From contig NZ_CP118157.1 of the NCBI RefSeq assembly GCF_032878875.1, positions 3,162,001 to 3,226,000 of the forward strand: a stretch of DNA of 64,000 bases, given 5' to 3'. Source of the stretch: Microbacterium sp. AB. Its GTDB lineage: Bacteria; Actinomycetota; Actinomycetes; Actinomycetales; Microbacteriaceae. Below, one piece after another: positions 1-8,808 of this stretch; position 1 is the first letter of the stretch, and each line of letters begins with the position of its first letter. The notes below the pieces were generated by a model. It saw nothing but the letters and a program-made list of their open reading frames with translations. It did not search any database and had not been told where the DNA came from. The position numbers and the translations under genes are program-made.

Positions 1-966
1 CGGATGGACCCCCTTCCCCTCACCCCCGACGAGCTCGCCTCGGCTCTCGGCGCGCAGCCGACCGCCGCGGGCCGCGGCGCGGACGACGCCGCGGACGACG
101 CGGCGCCGTCGCCCGGCACGCCCCCGGCATCCGGCTCCGGCTCCGGCTCCGGCGAGGGGGAGGCCCCCGCCGGGCAGCACGGCATCCGGGTGCGGGGACT
201 CACCGTCCGCCGGCTCCGGCGGGCGCTCGTGCACGACATCGACCTGGACCTGCCCGGCGGCTCGTTCACGGCCGTCGTCGGCACGAACGGAGCGGGGAAG
301 ACGACGCTCGTCCAGGCCGTCGCGGGCGTCGTCGCCCCGCCGAGGGGGAGCGTCGTCATCGACGGCATCGACATCGGCCGCGCCTCTCCGCGCGAGATCG
401 CCGCGCACGTCGGCTTCGTCTTCCAGAACCCCGAGCATCAGTTCGTGGCGCACACCGTCTTCGACGAGCTCGCGCACGGCCTGCGCATCCGGCGCACGCC
501 CGAGGGGGAGGTCCGTGAGCGGGTCGACGCGATGCTCGACCGGTTCGGCCTCGCCCACCACGCCGAGACGCATCCGTTCCGGCTCTCCGGCGGGCAGAAG
601 CGACGGCTGTCCGTGGGCACCGCCCTCATCACGGGCCCGCGCGTGCTCGTGCTCGACGAACCCGTCTTCGGGCAGGACAGGGCCCGCGCCGAGGAGCTGC
701 TGGCCCTGCTCCGCGAGCTGCACGCCGAAGGCACGACGATCGTGATCGTCACGCACGACCTCTCGCTCGCCGCCCGTCACGCCACGCACGTCGCGGTCAT
801 GGCCGACGGCGCGCTCGCACGCTTCGCTCCGGCGGGAGAGGTGTTCTCCGACGCGCCCCTCCTCGAGCGCTCCGGCCTGCGGCTGCCCGCGCTGCAGCGG
901 GTCCTCGCGGCCCATCCCGCGGCCTCCGCCGCCATCGCCGCAGCGCAGACGGAGGTCGCCGCGTGA
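1..966 (+). CDS. ECF transporter ATP-binding subunit (EcfA), probably the C-terminal part of a fused two-ABC protein; open at left edge
   Basis: ABC ATPase that would energise an energy-coupling-factor (ECF) micronutrient importer together with the T subunit that follows. Counting from the ATG at position 4, Walker A (GTNGAGKT) is at residues 93-100, a Q-loop QNPEHQF of the CbiO/EcfA type at 141-147, the signature LSGGQ at 194-198, Walker B VLVLDEP at 214-220, and a VTHD switch histidine follows. Residues 1-60 are not ABC-like: an acidic/Ala-rich stretch plus a Gly-Ser run, as in a linker. The frame is open to base 1, so this is likely the second ABC half of a double-ABC EcfA whose first half lies outside the window (inference). 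The stop overlaps the next start (GTGA), indicating translational coupling. Confidence 0.85.
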   Translation, partial: RMDPLPLTPDELASALGAQPTAAGRGADDAADDAAPSPGTPPASGSGSGSGEGEAPAGQHGIRVRGLTVRRLRRALVHDIDLDLPGGSFTAVVGTNGAGKTTLVQAVAGVVAPPRGSVVIDGIDIGRASPREIAAHVGFVFQNPEHQFVAHTVFDELAHGLRIRRTPEGEVRERVDAMLDRFGLAHHAETHPFRLSGGQKRRLSVGTALITGPRVLVLDEPVFGQDRARAEELLALLRELHAEGTTIVIVTHDLSLAARHATHVAVMADGALARFAPAGEVFSDAPLLERSGLRLPALQRVLAAHPAASAAIAAAQTEVAA

Positions 967-1799
967 GCGCGGGAGGCGGCGCGTCCCCCGTGCCCCAGAA
1001 GGCGGCGCGCGCCACGGCGGCACCGGCCGCCCCGCCCCGCGCGTTCCTGCACGGCATCAACCCCCTCGCGAAGGTCGCCGCGCCCCTTCCCGCGATGGTG
1101 CTCGTCCTCTTCACCCGCGACATCGCGACCCCGCTCGTCTTCCTGCTGCTGTCGTACGCCGTCGTCCTCGCAGGAGCCCGCCTCACCCGCGCCACCGCGA
1201 CGATGCTCGGCGTCGCGCTCCCCGTGACGGTCGTCGCCATCGGCGCGGGCTTCACCCTGTGGGCCGATGCGTCCCGCGTCGCCGACACTCCCGTGCTGCT
1301 CGAGCTCGGCGGCTGGCGGCTGCACGCAGGCGCCCTCGAGACGGGGCTCGCGACGGGGCTCCGGCTCGGTGCGCTGCTCGCGCTGGCTCTCGTCGGCGGC
1401 GCGACGACCGAGGGGCCCGCCCTCGTGCGCTCGGCCATCCGCACCCTGCACCTGCCCTATCGCGTCGGCTACAGCGCACTGGCCGCCTATCGCTTCGTGC
1501 CCCGATTCCGCCACGAGCTCGACGTCATCCGAGCCGCTCACCGCGTGCGCGGGCATCACGGCGGCCGGGGGCCCGTCTCCGCCCTCCGGCGCGGCTTCGG
1601 CTACATCGTCCCGCTGCTCGCGGGCGCCATCCGCCATGCCGAGCGCGTCGCCCTCGCGATGGACGCCCGCGCGTTCGGCGCGCATCCCACCCGCACGGAG
1701 CGCCACGTCGTCCCGTGGCGCCCGCGCGACACCGTCTTCCTCCTGCTGCTCTGGGCGGTCACCGCCCTGCTGTTCACGGCCACCCGCCCCTTCGGGTGA
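963..1799 (+). CDS. ECF transporter transmembrane T subunit (EcfT)
   Basis: Membrane coupling subunit of an ECF importer, 278 residues from a GTG start overlapping the ATPase stop. Several hydrophobic helices lie between residues about 35 and 165 and one near the C-terminus. The cytoplasmic coupling region is visible as an Arg-rich AAHRVRG segment around residue 190 and an AMDARAFG motif around 230, matching the two Ala-Arg-Gly-type signatures with which EcfT helices contact the ATPases. The substrate-specific S subunit is not in the window; it may lie to the left. Substrate is unknown. The siderophore-interacting protein just downstream hints at an iron- or tetrapyrrole-related ligand, which is inference only. 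Confidence 0.88.
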   Translation: MSAGGGASPVPQKAARATAAPAAPPRAFLHGINPLAKVAAPLPAMVLVLFTRDIATPLVFLLLSYAVVLAGARLTRATATMLGVALPVTVVAIGAGFTLWADASRVADTPVLLELGGWRLHAGALETGLATGLRLGALLALALVGGATTEGPALVRSAIRTLHLPYRVGYSALAAYRFVPRFRHELDVIRAAHRVRGHHGGRGPVSALRRGFGYIVPLLAGAIRHAERVALAMDARAFGAHPTRTERHVVPWRPRDTVFLLLLWAVTALLFTATRPFG

Positions 1800-1805
1800 C
1801 CTCCG

Positions 1806-1859
1806 CCAACCCCGTTCCGAGAGCCAACCCCGTTCCGAGAGCCATCCCCGTTCCGAGAG
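1806..1859. repeat. Three tandem 18-bp repeats between ecfT and the SIP gene
   Basis: Unit CCAACCCCGTTCCGAGAG occurs at 1806-1823 and 1824-1841 exactly, and at 1842-1859 with one A-to-T change. The array fills most of the 72-bp gap between the ecfT stop and the ATG at 1872. It has no dyad symmetry by eye and no obvious ribosome binding site. It may be a slippage-prone spacer or a set of protein-binding sites. Confidence 0.9.
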
Positions 1860-1871
1860 AAGGGCCCGACC

Positions 1872-2705
1872 ATGGCCGGTGCACACCGCCGCGTGAAGTC
1901 CGAGACGCAGGACCTCCTGCGGCTCACCGTCCAGCGCACGGAGCGGCTCTCCCCGCACTGGCTGCGCGTGACGCTCGGCGGGGGCGACGTCGACCGCTTC
2001 CGTCCGATGGGCTTCGACCAGTGGTTCCGCCTCTTCCTCCCCGTCCGCGGAGAGGCCGGGCTCGAACGCGTGCCGCCCAAGGCGAACAGGATGCTCGGCT
2101 ATCTGAAGTTCCTGCGCATCCCCGAGGGCATGCGCCCCGCGATGCGCAACTACACCGTGCGCGCCCACCGGCCCGCCGACGGCTCCCGCGGCGCCGAGAT
2201 CGACGTCGACTTCGTCGTCCACTCCGCTCCCGACGGGACAATGGGGCCTGCGCCGACCTGGGCCCTCGAGGTCGAGGCCGGCGAGGACGTCGCGATCATC
2301 GACGAGGGTCTCTTCTTCGACCCCGGGCGCGGAACGCGTCGCGTCGTGCTCGTCTCCGACGAGACGGGTCTCCCCGCCGTGGCCGGGATCTGCGCGTCGC
2401 TCCCCTCGGATGCCGCGGGGATCGCGATCGTGGAGGTTCCCTCCGCGGAGGACGCCCTGGAGTTCGCCCGTCCGGACGGCGTCGAGGTGCGATGGGTCGT
2501 CCGCGACGACGCGCGCGCACGACCGGGAGCCGCCGCGCTCGCGGCGCTCGACGCCGCCGCGCTGCCGGACGGCGGATTCCACGCGTTCGCCGCCGGCGAG
2601 CAGCAGCTGGCCACGGGCGCCCGGCGCCTCCTCGTGAACGAGCGCGGCGTCGCCAAGACGGATGTCGACTTCTGCGGCTACTGGCGCCTCGGCGCGACGG
2701 GATGA
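1872..2705 (+). CDS. Siderophore-interacting FAD-dependent oxidoreductase (SIP/ViuB-like)
   Basis: 277-residue soluble flavoprotein of the family that reduces ferric siderophores in the cytoplasm to release iron. The N-terminal beta-barrel carries the FAD-binding R-x-Y-T motif (RNYTVR, about residue 95), followed by the NAD(P)H-binding half and the family's typical C-terminal ending CGYWRLG. Length is normal. It follows the ECF genes on the same strand after the 18-bp repeat array and is probably in the same transcription unit. The pairing suggests the importer brings in an iron-containing or iron-binding compound, but no Fur/DtxR site was recognised here. Confidence 0.88.
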   Translation: MAGAHRRVKSETQDLLRLTVQRTERLSPHWLRVTLGGGDVDRFRPMGFDQWFRLFLPVRGEAGLERVPPKANRMLGYLKFLRIPEGMRPAMRNYTVRAHRPADGSRGAEIDVDFVVHSAPDGTMGPAPTWALEVEAGEDVAIIDEGLFFDPGRGTRRVVLVSDETGLPAVAGICASLPSDAAGIAIVEVPSAEDALEFARPDGVEVRWVVRDDARARPGAAALAALDAAALPDGGFHAFAAGEQQLATGARRLLVNERGVAKTDVDFCGYWRLGATG

Positions 2706-2721
2706 CGGCGCGGCGCGGCGC

Positions 2722-3714
2722 TCAGCCGGCGTAGTCGGGGGCGTCCGGCAGCCCGAAGAACTCCTCGAGCGTGTGGAAGCCGCCCGCGTGATATGCCTCG
2801 GCGAGCTCGACGCCGATGTAGCGCAGATGCCAGGGCTCGGGGGCGTAGCCCGTGACCGGCGTACGGCCCTCCTCGTAGCGGACGATCCAGCCGTGGCGCC
2901 AGGCGTTCTCGACGAGCCAGTCGCCCTGCGCGGTTCCGGCGGTCTCGTAGATCGTGCCGCATCCTCCCGTCGAGCAGGCGACCACGTCCGCGGCGAGGCC
3001 GAGCTGATGCTCGCTGAACCCCGGCCGCGCCGAGATCGCCTCCGCGCCGGCCTCGCCCAGCGCGCCGAGCTGGCCGTCGAAGGTGCTGACCTGCGTGGCG
3101 TACGAGCGGTATCCGCTCTGCAGCGCGACGACGCCCGCGCCCGCCTCGGCGGCGTCCGCGACGAGCGCGTCGAGCGCCGCGGCCGCGTCCTGCCGGAGCC
3201 CGCCGCCGACGAGGCTGCGCGTGCGCTCGGGCACGACGACGGCGGGCGCGTGGTCGATGGGGTCCAGCGGCCGCTGCTTGTTGACCACGACCCACGCCCA
3301 GCCCGGGTCGTCGAGCCGGACGCACTCCGCCCCCTGGGACGCGGCCAGCCGGAAGCCCTCGGCGCCGCCGAACGCGGCGATGACGGCAGCGGGGTCGCCG
3401 GCCTCCTGCGCGGACGCGACCTCGTCGGACGCACACGGGTCCTCCGCGGCGACGGCCTCGAACCGCGGCACGGGGAGCGCATCGATCCCGCCCGGCCGGT
3501 CGGCGTCCCCGGACGGCGCCTCGGTCTCCTGCGAACGCTGAGCCGCGTGACTCGAGGGCGCATCGTGGCCCACCGTCCACGCTCCGGCCAGCACGCACGC
3601 GGCCGCCACGCCGGCGACGCCCGCGAGCACGACGAGCGCCCGACCCGTCCGCGGCCATCCCGCCGCGTGCCTCGCGACGGCGCCCCGGCGCGATGCATGG
3701 CGCCCGCTCGTCAT
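2722..3714 (-). CDS. M15 family D-alanyl-D-alanine carboxypeptidase (VanY-like), membrane-anchored
   Basis: Zinc peptidase of the VanY/D,D-carboxypeptidase type acting on peptidoglycan stem peptides outside the membrane. The three family blocks are clear: SGYRSYATQ, then PGFSEHQLGLAAD (zinc-binding His and Asp), then EPWHLRYIG (second zinc His). A hydrophobic segment at about residues 17-40 preceded by arginines is a signal anchor. I chose the ATG at 3714 (330 residues); an upstream ATG at 3792 would add 26 residues lying across the 3771-3805 dyad and is less likely. It is convergent with the SIP gene and divergent from the radical SAM gene, sharing an intergenic region of about 105 bp with it. 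Confidence 0.85.
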   Translation of the reverse strand: MTSGRHASRRGAVARHAAGWPRTGRALVVLAGVAGVAAACVLAGAWTVGHDAPSSHAAQRSQETEAPSGDADRPGGIDALPVPRFEAVAAEDPCASDEVASAQEAGDPAAVIAAFGGAEGFRLAASQGAECVRLDDPGWAWVVVNKQRPLDPIDHAPAVVVPERTRSLVGGGLRQDAAAALDALVADAAEAGAGVVALQSGYRSYATQVSTFDGQLGALGEAGAEAISARPGFSEHQLGLAADVVACSTGGCGTIYETAGTAQGDWLVENAWRHGWIVRYEEGRTPVTGYAPEPWHLRYIGVELAEAYHAGGFHTLEEFFGLPDAPDYAG

Positions 3715-3770
3715 CCCCCCATTGTCCCGGATGCGATCCCGACGCTCGGCCGACGCTCCGCATCGAAGAT

Positions 3771-3805
3771 AGATACGCATCAGACTTGACACAAGATTCG
3801 TATCT
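3771..3805. promoter_or_regulatory. 35-bp inverted repeat over the radical SAM gene promoter
   Basis: AGATACGCATC (3771-3781) and GATTCGTATCT (3795-3805) are 11-bp inverted arms with one mismatch and a 13-bp spacer. The spacer contains the -35 box TTGACA (3786-3791). The position and symmetry fit a repressor or activator site serving the divergent vanY-like and radical SAM genes. No cognate regulator is adjacent. Confidence 0.55.
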
Positions 3806-3814
3806 CTGTTCTAT
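3786..3814 (+). promoter_or_regulatory. Promoter of the radical SAM gene, apparently leaderless
   Basis: TTGACA (3786-3791), a 17-bp spacer and TTCTAT (3809-3814). The ATG at 3821 is six bases past the -10 box, so transcription would start on or next to the start codon. No Shine-Dalgarno sequence is present. Confidence 0.65.
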
Positions 3815-3820
3815 GGACGG

Positions 3821-4882
3821 ATGAGATGGCAGGGGCAGCGGATCGGCGAGGTCGACGACGACGCCCTGCCGGGGCTCGATCGCCTCGACGGGCTCGTGCG
3901 GGCCGTCACGACGCCGGAGTTCGCCGGCATGACGTTCCACGAGGTCGCCGCCAAGTCGGCGCTCAACCGCGTCCCCGGCCCCAGCTCCATGCCGTTCGAC
4001 TGGACGATCAACCCCTACCGGGGCTGCAGCCATGCCTGCGTCTACTGCTTCGCCCGCGGGACGCACGAGTACCTCGAGATGGACGCGGGGCGCGACTTCG
4101 ACTCGCAGATCGTCGTGAAGGTCAACATCGCCGAGGTGCTGCGGCGCGAGCTCGCCCGGCCGAGTTGGCAGCGCGAGCACGTCGCCCTCGGCACCAACAC
4201 CGACCCCTACCAGCGCGCCGAGGGGCGCTACGCGCTCATGCCGGGGATCGCGACCGCGCTCGCGGAATCGGGCACGCCGTTCTCGATCCTCACGAAGGGC
4301 ACGCTGCTGCGACGCGATCTGCCGCTGCTCGCCGAGCTGCGTTCGGAGGTCGACGTCTCGATCGCGATGTCGATCGCCGTCTTCGACGACGGCCTGCAGC
4401 AGGCGATCGAGCCCGGGACCCCGACCGCCCGCGCCCGCCTCGACACCGTCCGGGCCGCAGCGGATCTCGGCTTCCCGGTGCAGGTGTTCATGATGCCGAT
4501 CGTCCCTCGCCTCACGGATTCCGTCGAAGCGCTCGACGACGCGCTCGGGCGCATCCGGGCAGCCGGCGCCTCACGCGTGGTCTATGGCGCGCTGCATCTG
4601 CGGCCCGGCGTCAAGCCGTGGTTCCAGCAGTGGCTGCAGCGCGAGCATCCGGAGCTCGTCGCGGCGTACCGGGGGCTCTATCCCGGCGCCTCGGTCGAGG
4701 CCCCGGGCGGCTATCGGACCTGGCTCGCCGAGAGGATCCGACCCCTCATCCGTCGGCACCGCCTCGACGGGCGCGCGGAGGACGAGCCGGCGCGCGATCG
4801 TGCGCGTCGCCCGGCACGCGCGGCACCGGCGCGCATCGTCGAGACACGAGGGGCGCGCGCCGCGGACGCCATGCTGTTCTGA
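3821..4882 (+). CDS. Rv2578c-family radical SAM protein
   Basis: 353-residue protein with the radical-SAM iron-sulfur motif CxxxCxxC at residues 69-76 (GCSHACVYC), preceded by NPYRG as in spore-photoproduct-lyase-like/Rv2578c proteins widespread in actinobacteria. The family binds a [4Fe-4S] cluster and S-adenosylmethionine; its physiological reaction is not established to my knowledge. The C-terminal 50 residues are Arg/Ala-rich and probably disordered. It has its own strong-looking promoter and appears leaderless, starting at the ATG six bases after the -10 box. Confidence 0.88.
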   Translation: MRWQGQRIGEVDDDALPGLDRLDGLVRAVTTPEFAGMTFHEVAAKSALNRVPGPSSMPFDWTINPYRGCSHACVYCFARGTHEYLEMDAGRDFDSQIVVKVNIAEVLRRELARPSWQREHVALGTNTDPYQRAEGRYALMPGIATALAESGTPFSILTKGTLLRRDLPLLAELRSEVDVSIAMSIAVFDDGLQQAIEPGTPTARARLDTVRAAADLGFPVQVFMMPIVPRLTDSVEALDDALGRIRAAGASRVVYGALHLRPGVKPWFQQWLQREHPELVAAYRGLYPGASVEAPGGYRTWLAERIRPLIRRHRLDGRAEDEPARDRARRPARAAPARIVETRGARAADAMLF

Positions 4883-4968
4883 TCCCCGGCGTCGCCGCCG
4901 TGAACGCGGCTCGTCACGCGGCTTGCTAGCCTCTCCAGCGACCTCCCTTCACGTCTGGAGCCCCATCC

Positions 4969-7176
4969 ATGCCCCCTCGCCACGCGCTGTCCGATCTCCC
5001 CCATGCGGAGCGGGTGCAGACGGTACGGCCGGCGGACCCGGACGCTCCCCGTGCGCCCCGATGGCTGCGCATCGTCCTGCCGGCCGTGCTCATCCTCGTC
5101 TGGCTCGCGGCGGCGTCGGTCGGCGGGCCGTACTTCGGCAAGGTGGGAGAGGTCTCCTCGAACGACCAGACGGCGTATCTGCCCGAGAGCGCCGACGCCA
5201 CCGCCGTGCAGGGACGGCTGGCGGACTTCACCGACGGCGACGCCATCCCCGCCGTCGTCGTCTTCTCCTCCGAGGCGGTGCTGACGGACGACCAGATCGC
5301 GGCGATCGGCGAGCGCGTGGACGCCGCGGCCGGCATCGACGGCGTCGACGAGGTCTCGCCCGCCCTCCCCTCCGACGACGGCCTCGCCGTGCAGTCCTTC
5401 GTGCCGATCTCCTCGGAGGCCGACCTCGGGGACACGATCGCGGCTCTCGGCGAGACGCTGCGCGACGGACTGCCCGCGGGCGTCGAGGTGCACATCACGG
5501 GTCCCGCGGGATTCTCGAACGACCTCCTCGACGCCTTCGCGGGCATCGACGGCATCCTCCTGCTCGTCGCCCTCACGGCCGTCCTCGTCATCCTCGTGAT
5601 CGTCTACCGCTCGCTGCTGCTGCCGCTCGCGGTGCTCGCGACCAGCCTGTTCGCGCTGTGCGTCGCGCTCCTCACGGTGTGGTGGCTCGCGAAGGCCGGG
5701 ATCCTGCTCCTCAGCGGGCAGACGCAGGGGATCCTCTTCATCCTCGTGATCGGAGCGGCGACCGACTACTCGCTCCTCTACGTCTCGCGCTACCGCGACG
5801 AGCTCATCCGCAGCGAGAGACGCTGGACCGCGTCGACGAGGGCGCTGCGCGGCGCGGCCGAGCCGATCTCGGCCTCCGGCGGCACCGTCATCGCCGGCCT
5901 CCTCTGCCTGCTGCTGAGCGACCTGAAGTCCAACAGCACCCTCGGCCCCGTCGCCGCGATCGGCATCGTCTTCGCGATGCTCTCCGCGCTCACGCTGCTG
6001 CCCGCGCTGCTGTACGTGTTCGGTCGCGCGTCCTTCTGGCCGCGTCGCCCGGTCTACGCGCCGAACACGGCCGGTGCGGCGCCGACGCGCGGCGTGTGGG
6101 CCCGCGCGGCCCGAGCCATCCGCCGACGGCCCCGTGTCATCTGGATCACGACGACACTCGTCCTCGCGGTCGGAGCAGTGGGGGTCACCCAGCTCCAGGC
6201 GTCCGGCGTCTCGCAGTCGGATCTCGTCCTCGGCGCCTCCGAGGCGCGGGACGGCCAGGACGTGCTCGGCGAGCACTTCGCCGCCGGCTCGGGCAGCCCC
6301 GTCTACGTGATCGTCGCCGAGGACCGGCTGCAGACGGCCGCGGACGTGCTGCTCGCCGACGACGGGATCGACGGCGTCGCCGTCTCGGCCGACACCGACA
6401 GCGGCACGGCCCCCGTGACCGAGGACGGCATCACCGGCTTCGGGGCGCCCGGCGCCCCGGCACCGGAGCCCACGGTGGCGGACGGCGACGTGCTGTTGCA
6501 GGGCACGCTCGCGGATGCGGCCGACTCGGCCGCCGCGGAGGAGACGGTGCGCGACCTGCGAGCCGAGCTCGAGGACGCGTCGCCCGGCGCGCTCGTCGGC
6601 GGCGTCACGGCGACCGACGTGGACACGAACGATGCCGCCGTCCACGACCGGAACCTCATCATCCCGGTGATCCTCCTCGTCATCCTCGTCATCCTCGTCC
6701 TCCTGCTGAGGTCGCTCCTCGCTCCCGTGCTGCTCATCCTCACCACGGTGCTGTCGTTCGGCACGGCGATGGGCGTCTCGGCACTCGTCTTCAACGAGGT
6801 GCTCGGCTTCCCCGGCGCCGACCCGGTCGTGCCGCTCTACGGATTCGTCTTCCTCGTCGCGCTCGGGATCGACTACAACATCTTCCTCATGACGCGCGTC
6901 CGCGAGGAGTCGCTCGTGCACGGGACACGCGACGGCGTCATCCGCGGGCTCACGATCACGGGAGGGGTCATCACCTCCGCGGGCCTCGTGCTCGCGGCGA
7001 CGTTCACGGCGCTCTCGGTCATCCCCGTGCTGTTCCTCGTGCAGCTCGCCTTCATCGTCGCCTTCGGGGTGCTGCTCGACACGCTCATCGTGCGATCGCT
7101 GCTCGTCCCGGCGCTGACCTACGACATCGGCCGCGCGATCTGGTGGCCGTCGAAGCTCTCGCGCGGCGAGCGCTGA
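4969..7176 (+). CDS. MMPL/RND-superfamily transporter
   Basis: 735-residue integral membrane exporter of the MMPL (YdfJ-like) family. The layout is duplicated: one N-terminal helix (about residues 28-48), an extracytoplasmic loop of about 140 residues, a block of five helices (about 185-350), then a second helix-loop-helices repeat (helix about 388-405, loop to about 560, helices 560-725). MMPL proteins move lipids or hydrophobic compounds using the proton gradient; the substrate here is unknown. A TAGCCT -10-like box lies at 4927-4932, giving a short leader. It appears to be a single-gene unit. Confidence 0.87.
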   Translation: MPPRHALSDLPHAERVQTVRPADPDAPRAPRWLRIVLPAVLILVWLAAASVGGPYFGKVGEVSSNDQTAYLPESADATAVQGRLADFTDGDAIPAVVVFSSEAVLTDDQIAAIGERVDAAAGIDGVDEVSPALPSDDGLAVQSFVPISSEADLGDTIAALGETLRDGLPAGVEVHITGPAGFSNDLLDAFAGIDGILLLVALTAVLVILVIVYRSLLLPLAVLATSLFALCVALLTVWWLAKAGILLLSGQTQGILFILVIGAATDYSLLYVSRYRDELIRSERRWTASTRALRGAAEPISASGGTVIAGLLCLLLSDLKSNSTLGPVAAIGIVFAMLSALTLLPALLYVFGRASFWPRRPVYAPNTAGAAPTRGVWARAARAIRRRPRVIWITTTLVLAVGAVGVTQLQASGVSQSDLVLGASEARDGQDVLGEHFAAGSGSPVYVIVAEDRLQTAADVLLADDGIDGVAVSADTDSGTAPVTEDGITGFGAPGAPAPEPTVADGDVLLQGTLADAADSAAAEETVRDLRAELEDASPGALVGGVTATDVDTNDAAVHDRNLIIPVILLVILVILVLLLRSLLAPVLLILTTVLSFGTAMGVSALVFNEVLGFPGADPVVPLYGFVFLVALGIDYNIFLMTRVREESLVHGTRDGVIRGLTITGGVITSAGLVLAATFTALSVIPVLFLVQLAFIVAFGVLLDTLIVRSLLVPALTYDIGRAIWWPSKLSRGER

Positions 7177-7280
7177 GGCGCGGCGGCGCCTCGGGGGTCT
7201 CCGTCGGCGCGCGGGCGGCGACCCGCCTCGGAGACGAAGACCCGGTGGACGGACCCCGGACGAGGGACGAGGATGGGGCC

Positions 7281-8729
7281 ATGCGGCGGACGGGCACGAC
7301 ACGGCGACGATATGCGACCCTCGCGACGGCGATGGCCGTCGCGGGGATGCTCGCGGGCGCGCCCGCCGGCGCCCAGACGGCGCCCCTGCCCGCGCTGCAC
7401 GTCGAGGGCAACCGCGTCGTCGACGCCACGGGCGCCGATCAGCCGCTGCAGGGTGTGTCGGTGCTCGCCCCCGAGCAGAACGACGTCTGCCCGTCGTGCA
7501 ACTCCCGGCCGACCTCCGAGCTCGTCGCGCTCGCCGCCGAGTGGGGCTCGGACGTCGTCCGCCTGCCCGTGACCGAGATCGGGGCGACGACGGATCTCGC
7601 GGCCTACGACGCCGAGTACATCGCGCCCTACGTGCAGCAGGCGGTCGACCTCGGCGTCTACGTCATCGTCGACCTGCATCTCGTCCGCGACTACGGCGAT
7701 ACCGCCGGAGCCGTGCCCCGCTCGACCGTGGAACGGTTCTGGGAGTACATCGCCCCCCGCTACGGAGACATCCCGAACGTCGTCTTCGAGGTCTTCAACG
7801 AGCCGATCGACCCGGCCAGCTGGGCCACCTGGAAGGCCTACATCCAGCCGGTCGTCGACACGATCCGCGTCAGCGCGCCCGACACGCTGCTGCTCATGGG
7901 CTCGCCGCAGTGGAGCACGATGCTGGGCGGCGCGCTGTCGGACCCGATCGACGACGACAACACCGCCTACGTCTACCATCTCTATCCGAACCAGGGAGCG
8001 CCCACCGAGGCGCTGCTGGACGCGAAGTTCGGGGACGCCGCCGAGGAGATCCCCGTGGTCGTCACGGAGTTCGGCTGGAACCCGCCGGGCGCCTACTCCG
8101 ACTCCATCACGGCGGGGACGACGACGAACTGGGGTGTCCCGTTCCGCTCGTACCTCGACGCACGGCCGTGGATCGGATGGCAGGCCTGGATCCTCGACAA
8201 CTTCTGGAAGCCGCAGATGTTCGACGCCGACTGGAACCTCCTCGGCGGCGAGCACCAGGGGCAGTTCGTGAGGGACTGGCTCGCGGGCGCGCCGAACGTC
8301 TCCCCGTGCGCAGACCACGACGCGGTGGGCACGAGCGTCACGGTGTCGTCGGCGCGGAGCGCCGCGTACGGCGGCGACAACCTGACCGACGGAGACTGCT
8401 CCGACGCCGGACGGTGGCTCTCCGCGGACGGCGACGCCACCCCGACCGCCACCATCGAGCTGGCCGCGGCGCAGGAGGTCTCCTCCGTCGGCGTCTACAG
8501 CGGGTACGCCGGCGGCTCCGGGGTCGTGCTCGTCGACTTCACGCTGGAGGTGCGCACCGCGGCCGGATGGCAGCAGGTCGCCGCGATCACGGGCAACACG
8601 CAGGCCGCGCGCGAGATCCCCGTCGGCGTCTCGGACGTCGACGGGCTGCGGCTCGTCATCACCGACCCGGCGGCCTCGACGACGGAGGCCGGGATCGCAC
8701 GGGTGCACGAGCTCGCCGTGCACGGCTGA
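7281..8729 (+). CDS. Secreted glycoside hydrolase family 5 (cellulase-like) with C-terminal discoidin-like domain
   Basis: 482 residues: a Sec signal peptide (RRR then a hydrophobic stretch, cleavage near the APAGAQTA region, about residue 31), a GH5 TIM-barrel at about 35-335, and a C-terminal beta-sandwich at about 345-482 resembling F5/8-type carbohydrate-binding modules. Catalytic residues are visible: general acid/base Glu174 in FNEP and nucleophile Glu263 in VVTEFGW. Cys70 and Cys73 could form a disulfide. It would act outside the cell on beta-glucans or related polysaccharides. No TGGGAGCGCTCCCA operator lies upstream, so it does not share the visible control site of the ceb operon at 54 kb. 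Confidence 0.83.
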   Translation: MRRTGTTRRRYATLATAMAVAGMLAGAPAGAQTAPLPALHVEGNRVVDATGADQPLQGVSVLAPEQNDVCPSCNSRPTSELVALAAEWGSDVVRLPVTEIGATTDLAAYDAEYIAPYVQQAVDLGVYVIVDLHLVRDYGDTAGAVPRSTVERFWEYIAPRYGDIPNVVFEVFNEPIDPASWATWKAYIQPVVDTIRVSAPDTLLLMGSPQWSTMLGGALSDPIDDDNTAYVYHLYPNQGAPTEALLDAKFGDAAEEIPVVVTEFGWNPPGAYSDSITAGTTTNWGVPFRSYLDARPWIGWQAWILDNFWKPQMFDADWNLLGGEHQGQFVRDWLAGAPNVSPCADHDAVGTSVTVSSARSAAYGGDNLTDGDCSDAGRWLSADGDATPTATIELAAAQEVSSVGVYSGYAGGSGVVLVDFTLEVRTAAGWQQVAAITGNTQAAREIPVGVSDVDGLRLVITDPAASTTEAGIARVHELAVHG

Positions 8730-8774
8730 GAGCGGCCTCTCGGCCGACGCGAGGCCTCGGCGCTCCACGAGGCG

Positions 8775-8798
8775 CCGGCACCTCGCACGCGGTGCCGG
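8775..8798. terminator. Hairpin between convergent genes
   Basis: CCGGCACC (8775-8782), an 8-base loop and GGTGCCGG (8791-8798) form a perfect 8-bp GC-rich stem between the end of the GH5 gene and the end of the small membrane protein gene. There is no T-tract, which is common for actinobacterial terminators. Confidence 0.5.
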
Positions 8799-8808
8799 AC
8801 GACGTCCG

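Noticed and set aside
777..3698. 973-codon minus-strand frame across the ECF, SIP and VanY genes
   Set aside because: Low-complexity Arg-rich shadow; the overlapped frames are recognisable proteins on their own strands.
3712..3792. ATG at 3792 as start of the VanY-like gene
   Set aside because: The added 26 residues would be read across the dyad and promoter region and separate the signal anchor from the N-terminus; the ATG at 3714 gives a normal signal-anchor protein.
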